The notes: generated by a model not told the origin, from the letters alone. DNA of 29,567 bases from JBCCIM01 sp045106435 (GCA_045106435.1 JBGCEN010000147.1:1-29567), one strand, 5' to 3'; counted from the stretch's first letter, positions 14,653 through 24,373 are shown. Numbers and translations: made by a program.

Positions 14653-15956
14653 TGACTTACGAAGCGGCTGAAGACTTTCTTTTTGCGCTTCCTCGTTTTG
14701 CGATGGAGGGAAATGCGGCGTATGCACCGGGGCTTGAGAGGATTGGTGCTGTGTTGGAGGCGATGGGGAATCCGCACAGGTCCTATCCGATTGTACATAT
14801 AGCCGGCACCAACGGGAAAGGCTCTACAGCTTCTTTCCTTGCTGCTATTGCAACTGCCTCCGGAAGAAAGACAGGGCTCCATACTTCGCCACATCTTTAT
14901 CGAATGAACGAGCGTCTTCGTGTGGATGGTGAGCCGGCTGCTGATGAGTGGATTGTTGAGGCGGTTGAGCGGTATCGAGCCGTCTTTGAAAAAGAAAAGG
15001 TTAGTTTTTTTGAGGCAATGGTTGCATTGAGTTTTCAGTACTTTGCGCACCAGTCTGTTGATCTTGCAGTGATTGAAGTTGGACTGGGTGGGAGGTTTGA
15101 TGCGACCAACATTGTTTCCCCTGAATTGGCGATAGTTACCTCTATATCGCTAGATCATACACAAATACTGGGAAACTCAATTCGAGACATTGCGCGGGAA
15201 AAAGCCGGCATTGTGAAGCCGCACATCCCTGTGCTATCTGGCGTCAAACAATCAGATGCAGTTGAAGAAATCCAAAAAGCTGCTGCACAGATGGAGGCAA
15301 AATTCGTTTCTTTGGATGATGCAGTGGAGTGGTCTGTTGTAGGAGAATCCGGTTATAAATCAACCATAAAAGCATCCACGACCCGTCAGGAATATCAGTC
15401 GTTAACAATCGGCTTACCGGGGCCGCACCAGTGCAGGAATGCGCTTTTAGCCTTGTTAGCCGCTGAAAAGTTGTTTGTGAGTGAAAATAGATTGGATGCG
15501 TTTATTGCAGAAGGTTTAGCGAATGTTGCAGCACTGTCTGGCTTAAAAGGGCGTATGGAGGTTGTAAAGGAGGAACCCCTTGTGGTTCTAGACGTTGGCC
15601 ACAACTTAGACGGTCTCCGTGCTGCAGTTACATTTATGTTAGATGCAGTTTCAGGGAGACAAGGGCATCTCTTTGTGATGTTTGGCATGATGCGTGACAA
15701 GGATATACATCAGATGGTCAAACACCTCGCTGGTATTGGAGTTAAAGTATACACGCCTCCTATTCACTCTGACAGAGCGGTGCCCTCGACAGAATTGGCC
15801 ACAACGCTACGCTCCCATGACATCAACGTTGAGCATGTGCTGAGTTTAGAAGAAGGCCTGTTTCGTTTCTCTAAAGAATCTACACACAAGGATGGGTTGT
15901 TAATTGTTGGGTCGCATTATCTTGTTGCCCAATACAACAGATTAATAGATATGTAA
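14652..15956 (+). CDS. folC: Folylpolyglutamate synthase / dihydrofolate synthase
   Basis: The 434-residue product is a Mur-ligase-family enzyme that adds glutamate to dihydropteroate and folates in the cytosol. The N-terminus TYEAAEDFLFALPRF and P-loop HIAGTNGKGSTAS (49-61) are diagnostic. HTSPHLYRMNER, EVGLGGRFDATN and a C-terminal DVGHN/MFGMMRDKD region follow in the expected order. TTG 14652 is the only start preserving the family N-terminus, since TAA at 14631 closes the frame upstream; ATG 14703 would delete it. Folate made here could feed the formyltransferase at 2678, but no linkage is evident. The leader is a CCCTAAA array. Confidence 0.93.
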   Translation: MTYEAAEDFLFALPRFAMEGNAAYAPGLERIGAVLEAMGNPHRSYPIVHIAGTNGKGSTASFLAAIATASGRKTGLHTSPHLYRMNERLRVDGEPAADEWIVEAVERYRAVFEKEKVSFFEAMVALSFQYFAHQSVDLAVIEVGLGGRFDATNIVSPELAIVTSISLDHTQILGNSIRDIAREKAGIVKPHIPVLSGVKQSDAVEEIQKAAAQMEAKFVSLDDAVEWSVVGESGYKSTIKASTTRQEYQSLTIGLPGPHQCRNALLALLAAEKLFVSENRLDAFIAEGLANVAALSGLKGRMEVVKEEPLVVLDVGHNLDGLRAAVTFMLDAVSGRQGHLFVMFGMMRDKDIHQMVKHLAGIGVKVYTPPIHSDRAVPSTELATTLRSHDINVEHVLSLEEGLFRFSKESTHKDGLLIVGSHYLVAQYNRLIDM

Positions 15957-16121
15957 ATCCTTAATCATCCTTGTCGTATATTAAAAAGTATCCGATTGAT
16001 AGTATTACTATCTCAAATGAAGGCGGCGATAACAGCGTGGATAAATGAGTCCCGCTGAAGTGAAGGAGATAAAAGGAACAGATCCGCTGAGACTTCTACG
16101 CTAACAAATGTGAAATTGCGT

Positions 16122-16142
16122 GTTTTAGACAAATTCTAAAAC
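16122..16142 (+). terminator. Weak 8-bp hairpin in the folC-rho gap
   Basis: GTTTTAGA (16122-16129) and TCTAAAAC (16135-16142) pair perfectly around five bases, 166 bases after the folC stop. It is A/T-rich and followed by TCTTTAC, so it may end folC transcripts or be chance. The rest of the 646-base gap holds only a doubtful minus-strand frame at 16204-16395. Confidence 0.3.
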
Positions 16143-16203
16143 TCTTTACAAATGTTAAGCAGTTCTTGTAGATGTCAGCGAATCGTCTAATTTGAACATC
16201 AAA

Positions 16204-16395
16204 CTACCTCATTTTGAGGACTTTTTGCATATGATATTTTCCTGAAGCTGTTAAAAAAAGCTGAAGTAGAACAAGTATCGTTGATATTAGGGTAATAAGC
16301 CCTATCTTAATCAACCAAGCATTTCGCAAGAAAGCTAAGCGGGTACCGTATCCCCTCCTGATCGAAACTGAGGATACCGCCCACGAAGAACTCAA
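16204..16395 (-). CDS. Doubtful small membrane ORF
   Basis: The 63-codon frame reads from TTG 16395, preceded by AGGAG at a five-base spacing and by a stronger AAAGGAGG farther upstream. The product has one hydrophobic stretch (IGLITLISTILVLLQLFLTA) near its C-terminus. It diverges from rho, whose leader begins nearby. The purine-rich sites favour a real gene, but the non-ATG start and lack of homologues known to me leave it uncertain. Confidence 0.25.
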   Translation of the reverse strand: MSSSWAVSSVSIRRGYGTRLAFLRNAWLIKIGLITLISTILVLLQLFLTASGKYHMQKVLKMR

Positions 16396-16602
16396 CGATA
16401 CTCCTGCCTACCTCCTTTAAAAGCATTCCTTCGTTCCGAATTACCTGGAATTTCGACCATGTGTGGCTTCTTGATATGAAGCGGACCCTATTGTCGCAGC
16501 GGGTGACGATGTGTAGAAGTAAGGAAAATGAGGCAATAACAAATTAACCCACTTAAAAAAGCAACAGTCGTTGCGTGAGAGAAAAGACAATTCACGCTTA
16601 TT

Positions 16603-18870
16603 ATGAATATTTCCGATTTAAAAAGTAAAAAACTTGCAGATCTTAGAGACATAGCTCGTGACTTAGGACTCACGGGATATTCCGGATTACGTAAGCAGGA
16701 TCTTATATATTTGATCCTCGAAACAGAAGCAGAAGTAGCCGCTACGAACAGTAGTGAAGCAGCACCACAAAGTGCCGCTGTCGCTTCACCCCCTAAAAGA
16801 GCGCGACGCACGGCTACAGCAAAAGCCGCACCTCAGCGAAAGGCTCCTGCAGGCGATGATGGCGATGACAAAGCCAGTAAACCAGCTCAAAAAGAGAGCA
16901 CCGCACGTCACGAACATAATGACCACAAGGAGGGTGGTGAAGATATGTACGATTATTCGGACGATGACGACCGCTACGAGCGGAGGGACGACTACCAAGA
17001 TTCCCAATATGATGACGACCGCGATAGCAGTCGTGATAAAAGAAGCGACGACAGTCGGGAAAGCAGAGGCAGTGATAGCCGAGAAAGCAGAAGCGATAGC
17101 CGGGGGAGCCGTGGCGACAGCCGTAGCAATGACCGCCGTCGTGATAGCAGAAGCGATTCCAGAAGTGATAGCAGAAGCGATTCCAGAGGCGATAGGGACA
17201 GAGGCGACAGTCGTGGCGACAGAGACAGAAATGATAGCCGTGGCGATAGAGACAGAGGTGGTGACAGCCGCGGAAGAGGACGTGGGGATGACCGCCGTGA
17301 TAGTAGAGATAGAGACAGCCGCGATAGCAGAGACAGAGATCGTGGCAGGGGCCGATCAGATCGTAATGATTCGAAATCTTCACGCCCCAGTGCCCGTAAA
17401 AATGATCGCTCAGACTCCAGGAAATCGTCTGACCGCAGTCAGTCGAGATCTTCTGATTCTCGCTATGACCAGCGCAAAAGCAACGGCCGAAATGACAGCC
17501 GTAGCGATAGCCGCCGTGATAGCAGAAGTGATAGTAGAGGTGACAGCCGCGGTGGACGCCAGGAGCGCGATAGCCGCCGTAGCGCTCCTTCTTCAAGGGA
17601 CCGTGATAACCGCCGGTCTGATTCTGGGAGAAGCGGAGGAGGCCAGGACAATCGCCGGCGCCGCAATTCCGGTATGAACCGGGAAGAGCATCGCAAACGC
17701 GTATACGAAGGCCGCCCTGAATACATGTCAGCCTATGATCCGAATAAAACGGAACTGGAAGGCATGATCAATAAAGTCGGCGTACTCGAGGTACTGCCCG
17801 ACGGATATGGCTTCTTGCGTTCAAGTGAATACAATTACTTGCCGAGCCCGGATGATATTTACGTATCACCTTCTCAGATCAAGCGCTTCAGTCTTCGTCT
17901 CGGAGACACGGTTGATGGAGAAGTTCGGCCACCAAAAGAAGGAGAACGCTTTTTTGCGCTGATCCAGGTAAACAGCATCAATGGCCGCAAGCCAACGGAA
18001 TTAGAAGAGCGCGTAAGCTTTGATTATCTTACGCCTCTGTATCCAGAAGAGCAGCTTGTGTTGGAATACCATCCGACCGATTACAGCATGCGAACAATGG
18101 ATATGTTTGCGCCGATCGGTAAAGGACAGCGTGGTTTGATTGTGGCGCAGCCTAAAACAGGTAAAACAATCCTGTTGCAGAAAATTGCGAACGCAATTAC
18201 AACGAACCACCCTGAAGTCTACCTCATTATTCTGCTTGTTGATGAACGGCCAGAAGAGGTAACAGACACACAGCGTAATGTGAAGGCTGAGGTTATTTCA
18301 TCAACATTCGACCAGGAGCCCGAGCGGCACGTTGAAGTTGCTGATATCGTGCTTGAAAAAGCAAAGCGCCTCGTAGAAGCCGGCCAGGATGTTGTTATTC
18401 TTTTAGACTCAATTACTCGCCTCGCAAGAGCACACAATGCAGTGGCACCAAACACAGGCAAAACATTGTCTGGTGGTATGGAAGCCGGTGCACTACGCGG
18501 TCCCAAGCGGTTCTTCGGAGCTGCCCGTAATGTGGAAGAAGGTGGGTCTTTAACAATAATCGGTACTGCGCTGATCGATACGGGAAGCCGTATGGATGAG
18601 GTCATCTTTGAGGAATTCAAAGGAACGGGTAATATGGAGCTCGTGCTTTCCAGAGAGATGGCAGATCGCCGTATTTTCCCTGCAATGGACACGATTAAAT
18701 CTGGAACACGTCGTGAAGAAATTTTGCTTTCCGAAGCAAAGTTGAGTCGTATCTGGATTTTGCGTAAACTATTGGCAGATATGGACCCAACACAGGCCAT
18801 GACATTCTTGCTTGACAAGATGCGCGGCACGAGAGATAATGATGAGTTTCTCATCGTAATGAACTCGTAG
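16603..18870 (+). CDS. rho: Transcription termination factor Rho with RS/RD-rich insertion
   Basis: The 755-residue product starts with the Rho N-terminal SAP-like helices (about 2-45). A disordered Ala/Lys/Glu segment (45-114) and a roughly 240-residue Arg/Ser/Asp/Gly-rich stretch (about 115-358) follow. Then come the cold-shock-like RNA-binding domain (about 385-465) and the RecA-type ATPase. Walker A is AQPKTGKT (515-522), Walker B LLDS (D602), followed by the Q- and R-loops. The core is complete, so the protein should be an active helicase. E. coli Rho has about 419 residues; the insertion accounts for the excess. Bacteroides Rho also carries a disordered insertion, known to promote condensates. 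ATG 16603 fits the family N-terminus. Confidence 0.95.
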   Translation: MNISDLKSKKLADLRDIARDLGLTGYSGLRKQDLIYLILETEAEVAATNSSEAAPQSAAVASPPKRARRTATAKAAPQRKAPAGDDGDDKASKPAQKESTARHEHNDHKEGGEDMYDYSDDDDRYERRDDYQDSQYDDDRDSSRDKRSDDSRESRGSDSRESRSDSRGSRGDSRSNDRRRDSRSDSRSDSRSDSRGDRDRGDSRGDRDRNDSRGDRDRGGDSRGRGRGDDRRDSRDRDSRDSRDRDRGRGRSDRNDSKSSRPSARKNDRSDSRKSSDRSQSRSSDSRYDQRKSNGRNDSRSDSRRDSRSDSRGDSRGGRQERDSRRSAPSSRDRDNRRSDSGRSGGGQDNRRRRNSGMNREEHRKRVYEGRPEYMSAYDPNKTELEGMINKVGVLEVLPDGYGFLRSSEYNYLPSPDDIYVSPSQIKRFSLRLGDTVDGEVRPPKEGERFFALIQVNSINGRKPTELEERVSFDYLTPLYPEEQLVLEYHPTDYSMRTMDMFAPIGKGQRGLIVAQPKTGKTILLQKIANAITTNHPEVYLIILLVDERPEEVTDTQRNVKAEVISSTFDQEPERHVEVADIVLEKAKRLVEAGQDVVILLDSITRLARAHNAVAPNTGKTLSGGMEAGALRGPKRFFGAARNVEEGGSLTIIGTALIDTGSRMDEVIFEEFKGTGNMELVLSREMADRRIFPAMDTIKSGTRREEILLSEAKLSRIWILRKLLADMDPTQAMTFLLDKMRGTRDNDEFLIVMNS

Positions 18871-18901
18871 TCTTTTAAACTGTAATTATCGTTCCAGGTA
18901 T

Positions 18902-18949
18902 TATCTAACCGAAGTCAGGTGATAAATTTTCATCGGCTTCGGTTAGATA
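18902..18949 (+). terminator. 13-bp hairpin downstream of rho
   Basis: TATCTAACCGAAG (18902-18914) and CTTCGGTTAGATA (18937-18949) are exact complements around a 22-base loop, 32 bases after the rho stop. The tail CTTTGTCAG is only weakly T-rich. It may end rho transcription or protect the 3' end. Confidence 0.55.
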
Positions 18950-19000
18950 CTTTGTCAGATCCCATTACTCTGACATTAAATCCACCTTCTGAAACCCGGT

Positions 19001-19759
19001 TTGGCTATAGTGGAGATAAACGCTTTATTCTTTGATATGGATGGCGTAATGGTGGACGTTTCGAGGTCCTACCGTCGCGCTATTGAGGAAACTGTATCTC
19101 ATTTCACAGGGCGTGAAATAGAATCAGGTACAATTCAGCGTTACAAAAACCTGGGTGGATTTAACGATGATTGGAAGTTGACGCACGCCATCGTTTCTGA
19201 TGCCGGCATTCAGGTTTCATTTGGTCGTGTGGTGGAGGAATTCCAGAAGAGGTATCGTGGCGACAACTGGGATGGATTTATTGCCGAAGAAGAGCCGCTG
19301 ATCCGGCAGCGTACACTGGAAGAATTGAATATAGAGCATCGTGTGCTCGGGATCGTAACTGGCCGGCCTGGCGCTGAAGCCAACTGGACCATCGATCGTT
19401 TGGGATGGAAACGCTACTTTCCGCTTGTTATTCCGAAAGAAAAACAGGAAGGCCGCGAAAAACCAGATCCATTTCCCTTGCTTCACGCGCTGGCAATTCT
19501 TGATGCTGCAGGACGAAAAATTGATCCTACTGCTTCTGTGTATGTAGGTGATGCAGTAGATGATATGAAAGCTGCGCGTTCTGCCGGCATGTGGGCTATT
19601 GGCGTTGTACCCCCCTATCTTGATAAAGATGAGCACACTGCATTATTGAAATCGGTGGGCGCGCATCATGTCATCACAGATCCAGATACGCTACCCCATT
19701 TGATGGAAAACTTTGATGAGCTTGTCGATGTATCTGATGAAGGTAGCAGCGAAGAGTAA
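19001..19759 (+). CDS. HAD-superfamily hydrolase (subfamily IA)
   Basis: The 252-residue product has all four HAD motifs: FFDMDGVMVD (nucleophile D12, acid D14), T120 in IVTGRPG, K154 in REKPDP, and YVGDAVDDMKAA (181-192). The small cap between motifs I and II and the GVM loop place it in subfamily IA, near phosphoglycolate-phosphatase-like and IGPD-phosphatase-like proteins. It should dephosphorylate a small metabolite in the cytosol; the substrate cannot be deduced. TTG 19001 and GTG 19010 are both possible starts; neither has a clear ribosome site. The C-terminus is acidic (DVSDEGSSEE). The convergent MFS gene lies 64 bases away. Confidence 0.8.
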   Translation: MAIVEINALFFDMDGVMVDVSRSYRRAIEETVSHFTGREIESGTIQRYKNLGGFNDDWKLTHAIVSDAGIQVSFGRVVEEFQKRYRGDNWDGFIAEEEPLIRQRTLEELNIEHRVLGIVTGRPGAEANWTIDRLGWKRYFPLVIPKEKQEGREKPDPFPLLHALAILDAAGRKIDPTASVYVGDAVDDMKAARSAGMWAIGVVPPYLDKDEHTALLKSVGAHHVITDPDTLPHLMENFDELVDVSDEGSSEE

Positions 19760-19823
19760 TCAAGGTACCCTGTAGTACAAGCAATTCGATTACCGAACAA
19801 ACTTTGGTGCCTGGTTCAGGCCC

Positions 19824-21062
19824 TTAATCGATCACGTCAGGCGCAGCAGCGATGGGTGCTGTTTTGGTGCTGTTTCCTTCGGGTTCAGGGATAAAGAAAC
19901 CAACAACCGCAGCCATAATAATCATGGCCGTTGCTGCCATAATTGTATTGCTGAGATATCCATATTTGATATAAGCGAGCCCAGCAACAGCACTGCCTAA
20001 TGCCATACCCGTTTGGCCGATGGCAATAGACAGACTCATCAAACTACCTCTTCGATCCGCTTCAACCAGGGCGGTAATAAGCGACTGGAAAGGACTCACG
20101 CGCATAGAAATTAAGACCATCGCAAGTCCAAAGAATACAAATGCAAGCACGCGGTCAGTGACAAAATACGTGGTCGCGAGCATGACAAGGCTGAGTCCAA
20201 TACACGAGTAAATGATGATGGGTTTTCTGCCGGTTCGGTCTGATATACGGCCGGCCATCGGGCCTGTTACTACATTCAACAACCCGCCCATCAGAAATAA
20301 AAACACCACGTCATTGTTTGCCAATCCGACTTCCCTTTCGAGCCAGGTTGGTAGAAATACCAGATACAATCCAATGCTGGCGAACATAAGGGTATAGGCA
20401 GCAGCTGATGCGACAATTTTTGTCTCTTCGAGCAGTTTGAGGTATCCCTTGATTGATCGTTTAATGGTTAAAGGAGCGCTGTTGCGTTTTACATCGGGTT
20501 GGGGTACAAAGCGCCATACAAATATTACAGCGAAGGCCATCGTAACCCCGAACATCACGAAAGGCAACCTGAATCCGTACAGGCCGGCGAGAAATTTACC
20601 CATCGGAATGCCGAGAATCTGGCCAGCAGCTACGCCGCTCATAACCCATCCATTGGCCCAACCCCTGCGTTCGTAGGGGAAATAGTCACCCACATAAGAC
20701 ACTGCAGCCCCGCTCAGCATACCGCCTGCCGCACCTGACAAGCTTCGCACAATAAGAAGCGACCAGAAGGAGTTGGCAAGGCCATGCAAGAATAACGTAA
20801 CAGAGAGCGCGCAACAGCCGAGAAGTAAAATCTGCCGCCGGCCTACTTTATCAGAGATGGGGCCTGTGATAAGCGCAAAGATGCCCAGCAAAATTGCATA
20901 GGAAGTAACCAGCCAGCTTAACTGGGCTTCTGCTATCCCCAGCTCAGAACTAATATTGGGTAAGATGGGCGAAATGATGATCACCTGGCTACTGGCTGAA
21001 AACATCATGAGCCAGAGTGCGAAGATAATCAGGTAGGGATTGGGTGACGCTTTTTTTGGCAA
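19824..21062 (-). CDS. MFS transporter (12 transmembrane helices)
   Basis: The 412-residue inner-membrane protein has twelve predicted helices. It carries the MFS motif A in loop 2-3 (GPISDKVGRRQ, 67-77), with a matching GRISDRTGRKP in loop 8-9. The layout, with SWLVTSYAILLG early and a GxxxGPxxGG-like helix 5, suggests the DHA1 drug:H+ antiporter group. The substrate is unknown. TTG 21062 opens the frame and is preceded by GAGG; the next in-frame ATG would lose part of helix 1. The C-terminal tail is Ala/Pro-rich. No regulator gene is adjacent. Confidence 0.85.
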   Translation of the reverse strand: MPKKASPNPYLIIFALWLMMFSASSQVIIISPILPNISSELGIAEAQLSWLVTSYAILLGIFALITGPISDKVGRRQILLLGCCALSVTLFLHGLANSFWSLLIVRSLSGAAGGMLSGAAVSYVGDYFPYERRGWANGWVMSGVAAGQILGIPMGKFLAGLYGFRLPFVMFGVTMAFAVIFVWRFVPQPDVKRNSAPLTIKRSIKGYLKLLEETKIVASAAAYTLMFASIGLYLVFLPTWLEREVGLANNDVVFLFLMGGLLNVVTGPMAGRISDRTGRKPIIIYSCIGLSLVMLATTYFVTDRVLAFVFFGLAMVLISMRVSPFQSLITALVEADRRGSLMSLSIAIGQTGMALGSAVAGLAYIKYGYLSNTIMAATAMIIMAAVVGFFIPEPEGNSTKTAPIAAAPDVID

Positions 21063-21341
21063 GAGAGCCTCTGCTGCAATCTTCTGGAGCTACGGATAAG
21101 GGGTTGGGTTGCCTGACGGCTGGAATTTGTTCATCAAGGTGCTTTTCTGATCTGATCTACAATATCAAACTAAAAGAGCACAGAACGATGGGCAAAAAGA
21201 CGCGCTATGTTTTGGGCAAAGGCAGGATCAACACAACTGAGTTTGCTAGGTGGGACAGTGGAATATACGTCAAGTTCCACGTTGTTACGAGGCCGGCCGT
21301 TTTGATAGAGCCCATATTGTTGATGTTATGTGAATTAGGCA

Positions 21342-21396
21342 TTTAAGGGGCGCTTAACGATAGCGTAACACTGGGTTAATACCGCGATAATGTTGC
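21342..21396 (+). promoter_or_regulatory. Pho-box-like array: five 11-bp direct repeats
   Basis: TAA occurs at 21344, 21355, 21366, 21377 and 21388, every 11 bases exactly, as the units TTTAAGGGGCG, CTTAACGATAG, CGTAACACTGG, GTTAATACCGC and GATAATGTTGC. The middle three are strongest (TTAAC, GTAAC, TTAAT). An 11-bp period of TTAAC-type repeats is the binding mode of PhoB/PhoP OmpR-family regulators. It ends 82 bases before the receptor start, with CATAAAAT about 4 bases downstream as a possible -10-like region. A matching array lies at 29336. Confidence 0.65.
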
Positions 21397-21478
21397 GTCC
21401 ATAAAATCGAAGTGTTGATACAAAATCCACCCTCTTCTCTTGATGAGAAGGCAATTGATCAGTAGTAAAAAACAAATA

Positions 21479-24346
21479 ATGACCAATAAATTATTGCAAT
21501 TCCTCGTCCTGCTAATCGTGTTTGCAAGTCCTGCAATGGCCCAACAGGGGACCATTTCAGGAGTAATTGTTGACAAAGATAACGGCGAAACACTGATCGG
21601 TGCGAATGTACGCATCGAGGGGACAGCATTAGGGTCTACAACCGACCTTGATGGGCAATATGTAATCAAAGGCCTTGTAGCTGGTTCTTACAACCTGATT
21701 GCTTCTTATATCGGATACAATCCGATTACTGTACAGAATGTCGACGTACTTGCCGGCGAAACAACAACCATCGATTTGCAGATGTCGTCTGAAGCCATTG
21801 GATTAGACGAAGTGATTGTTGAAGCGCGTGCGCTGGAAAATACAGAAGGGGCTTTGCTGAGAGAACGCCAGAAGTCGGTTTCAGTAAGCGATGCGATTAG
21901 CGCAGAAGCGATCTCCAGATCTGGCAGTGGCGATGCGGCCAGTGCGATGACCAGGGTCACTGGTGCTTCTGTTGTTGCCGGCAAATACGTATATATTCGT
22001 GGATTGGGAGATCGGTATTCATCTACCCAGCTAAATGGCTCCACATTGCCCAGTGCTGATCCGGACAAACAATCATTCCAGTTGGATCTCTTTCCTTCAA
22101 ATCTGCTGGACAACATTGTTACGACGAAAACTTTTACGCCCGACAAGCCGGGCAACTTCACGGGTGGCCTTGTGAATGTAGGCACCAAGAATTATCCCGA
22201 AGCATTCACTTTTCAGGTATCTACCTCCTCATCATATAATACCCAGACAAGCCTGGCAAATGGTTTTCTGAGCTATCAGGGCGGCGGCTCTGACTGGTTG
22301 GGGTTTGATGATGGGACACGGTCTATTCCTGATGTCTTCCTGAATGAAGATCTTCAGATCCCATCAGAAATTGAAGCGCGGTTTGATCCTGAAAAAGCAG
22401 TGATTTTGGATGAGGTTTCTCGTGCGTTTCGTCCCGAGATGACGCCTACCTCCATTACCGCTCCGGTAAATAGCAGTGCATCAATAGCCATAGGGGACCA
22501 GCTCACATTATTTGGCCGGCCGCTAGGTTATACAGGAAGTATTAGTTTCAGTAATTCAGCTTCCTTTTATGATGATGGCGAAGCCGGCCGGTGGGAATTG
22601 GTTGGTGGACAGGTTGATGATATCGATAACCTGACGTCGCTTAGAAGCTTATCTGATACCCGCGGCTCAGAAGAAGCGAACTGGGGGGGGCTGGCTACGC
22701 TAGCGTATAAGCTGCATGCCAACCATGAAATTTCTGGTACCTACCTGCGTACACAAAGCGGCACAACCGACTCCCGCTTCCTTGATGGATCCTGGCAGGA
22801 TTTATCTGGCAACTCAACGTTTGAAACCCGCGTGCTTGGGTATCAGGAGCGTGCGCTTAACTCCCTCCAGTTCAAGGGAGAGCATGTTGTTGAGGGGATT
22901 ACTGCAGAGTGGAAAGCATCTTTCTCAAGAAACGAGCAAGATGAACCTGACCTGAGGTATTTCTCTAGTCATCTGACTGTACTCGAAAGAGCCGGCGGTG
23001 TGGTTGATACGGTATATCAGAAGCCGGCATCATTGTATCCGGCACCTACACGGTTCTTCAGAAATCTGCAGGAAGACAATAACTCAGCCGGCCTGGATAT
23101 CAGCGTGCCTTTTAAAGGGGTTAAGGGATTAACCAGCAAGTTCAAGTTTGGTGGTGCCTATACGCGTGTTGAGCGCAACTTCAACGAACGTAGATTTGAA
23201 TACAGAGAAGCCCCCGGGCTCTCCTATAATTCGTTTGGCGGAGATGCCAACGCCTTTTTTGCCGCAACTGGCATCATCGATACAGCGGCAAATGGCCGGC
23301 CTGTTTTTGGCAACTACATCATTGATGCCTCGTCTGAAAAAAACAACTATTCAGGTGATCAAACGGTATCTGCTGCTTATGGTATGGTTGACCTGTTGCT
23401 TACACGGAAGCTCCGGCTCATTGGGGGTGTTCGTCTCGAAGCTACCAGAATGACTACAGCGAGTGAAGATGCACAGTTGGCGGTAGGCCGGTTGTCTAAT
23501 GATGACTTTTTACCCTCGGTCAACGTGGTGTATGAGCTTGGCGAAAACATGAACCTTCGTGCAGCTTATACGCAAACCCTTGCACGCCCAACGTTTCGCG
23601 AACTTGCACCTTATTCTACCTTCGACTTTGTTGGCGACTTCGTTTTCTCGGGCAACTCTACACTGAAACGGACACTCGTTTCTAACTATGACCTGAGATG
23701 GGAATGGTTTACGAGACCTGGTGAAATCCTGGCCGCCAGCGTGTTCTACAAAGCGTTTCAGAACCCGCTTGAGCGCGTCATTCTGACGCAGGCAGGAAAT
23801 AATGCCCTGTCCATTCAGAATGTAGAAAGTGGTATGGTTGCGGGACTGGAGCTGGAAATAAGAAAACGCCTCGATAGCATTACTTCTGTACTAAAAGACG
23901 TGCAGGTAGGTGCAAACCTTTCTCTGGTCCATTCGGAAGTTGATATTCCCGAAGCAGAACTGAGCATCATCCGTGCTGCAGACCCGAATGCAGGTACTAC
24001 TCGCAGTCTTGTAGGACAATCACCCATGCTGGCTAACCTGAATGTTACGTACGATCGTTCTGAGCAATGGGGCAGCGTTTTGAGCCTCTACATGAATGTG
24101 TTTGGGGATCGGCTACGCGTAGTTAGTGAAGGTGCAGCACCAGACATTTTTGAGCGCGCACGAACGACGGTTGATCTCGTTTATTCCCAGAGAATCTGGA
24201 GAGGCATCAGCATGAAGTTCTCTGCCAAAAACTTGACTGATAGCGAGGCGCTTTTGAGCCAGCAGTTCAAGAATACAGATTATACCTATCAAGTGTATGA
24301 ATCCGGCCGGACATTCTCTTTAGGGTTTACCTACAAAGTAGAATGA
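21479..24346 (+). CDS. TonB-dependent outer-membrane receptor
   Basis: From ATG 21479 the product has 955 residues. A signal peptide (MTNKLLQFLVLLIVFASPAM, cut near AQ) precedes a carboxypeptidase-regulatory-like Ig domain (about 22-110, GTISGVIVDKDNGETLIGAN). The plug follows (GASVVAGKYVYIRGLGDRYS), then a 22-strand-type barrel ending in an aromatic beta strand (SGRTFSLGFTYKVE). It imports a ligand driven by TonB/ExbBD. The ligand is not known. The subgroup lacks a SusD partner, arguing against a classic glycan system. In-frame ATG 21443 is less likely. The upstream Pho-box-like array suggests phosphate control. Confidence 0.9.
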   Translation: MTNKLLQFLVLLIVFASPAMAQQGTISGVIVDKDNGETLIGANVRIEGTALGSTTDLDGQYVIKGLVAGSYNLIASYIGYNPITVQNVDVLAGETTTIDLQMSSEAIGLDEVIVEARALENTEGALLRERQKSVSVSDAISAEAISRSGSGDAASAMTRVTGASVVAGKYVYIRGLGDRYSSTQLNGSTLPSADPDKQSFQLDLFPSNLLDNIVTTKTFTPDKPGNFTGGLVNVGTKNYPEAFTFQVSTSSSYNTQTSLANGFLSYQGGGSDWLGFDDGTRSIPDVFLNEDLQIPSEIEARFDPEKAVILDEVSRAFRPEMTPTSITAPVNSSASIAIGDQLTLFGRPLGYTGSISFSNSASFYDDGEAGRWELVGGQVDDIDNLTSLRSLSDTRGSEEANWGGLATLAYKLHANHEISGTYLRTQSGTTDSRFLDGSWQDLSGNSTFETRVLGYQERALNSLQFKGEHVVEGITAEWKASFSRNEQDEPDLRYFSSHLTVLERAGGVVDTVYQKPASLYPAPTRFFRNLQEDNNSAGLDISVPFKGVKGLTSKFKFGGAYTRVERNFNERRFEYREAPGLSYNSFGGDANAFFAATGIIDTAANGRPVFGNYIIDASSEKNNYSGDQTVSAAYGMVDLLLTRKLRLIGGVRLEATRMTTASEDAQLAVGRLSNDDFLPSVNVVYELGENMNLRAAYTQTLARPTFRELAPYSTFDFVGDFVFSGNSTLKRTLVSNYDLRWEWFTRPGEILAASVFYKAFQNPLERVILTQAGNNALSIQNVESGMVAGLELEIRKRLDSITSVLKDVQVGANLSLVHSEVDIPEAELSIIRAADPNAGTTRSLVGQSPMLANLNVTYDRSEQWGSVLSLYMNVFGDRLRVVSEGAAPDIFERARTTVDLVYSQRIWRGISMKFSAKNLTDSEALLSQQFKNTDYTYQVYESGRTFSLGFTYKVE

Positions 24347-24373
24347 TCGCCATCTCAATACTGATTTAAACGC

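Noticed and set aside
16754..17677. Long alternative frames (both strands) across the Rho insertion, one of 307 codons
   Set aside because: They arise from the periodic low-complexity DNA; their products are Ala/Ile/Val- or Cys/His/Tyr-rich nonsense, while the Rho frame is continuous and conserved at both ends.
21188..21346. 52-codon frame beginning MGKKTRYVLGKGRINTTEFA
   Set aside because: It has a protein-like start, but no domain and no clear ribosome site, and its end overlaps the first unit of the 11-bp array. Not enough support.
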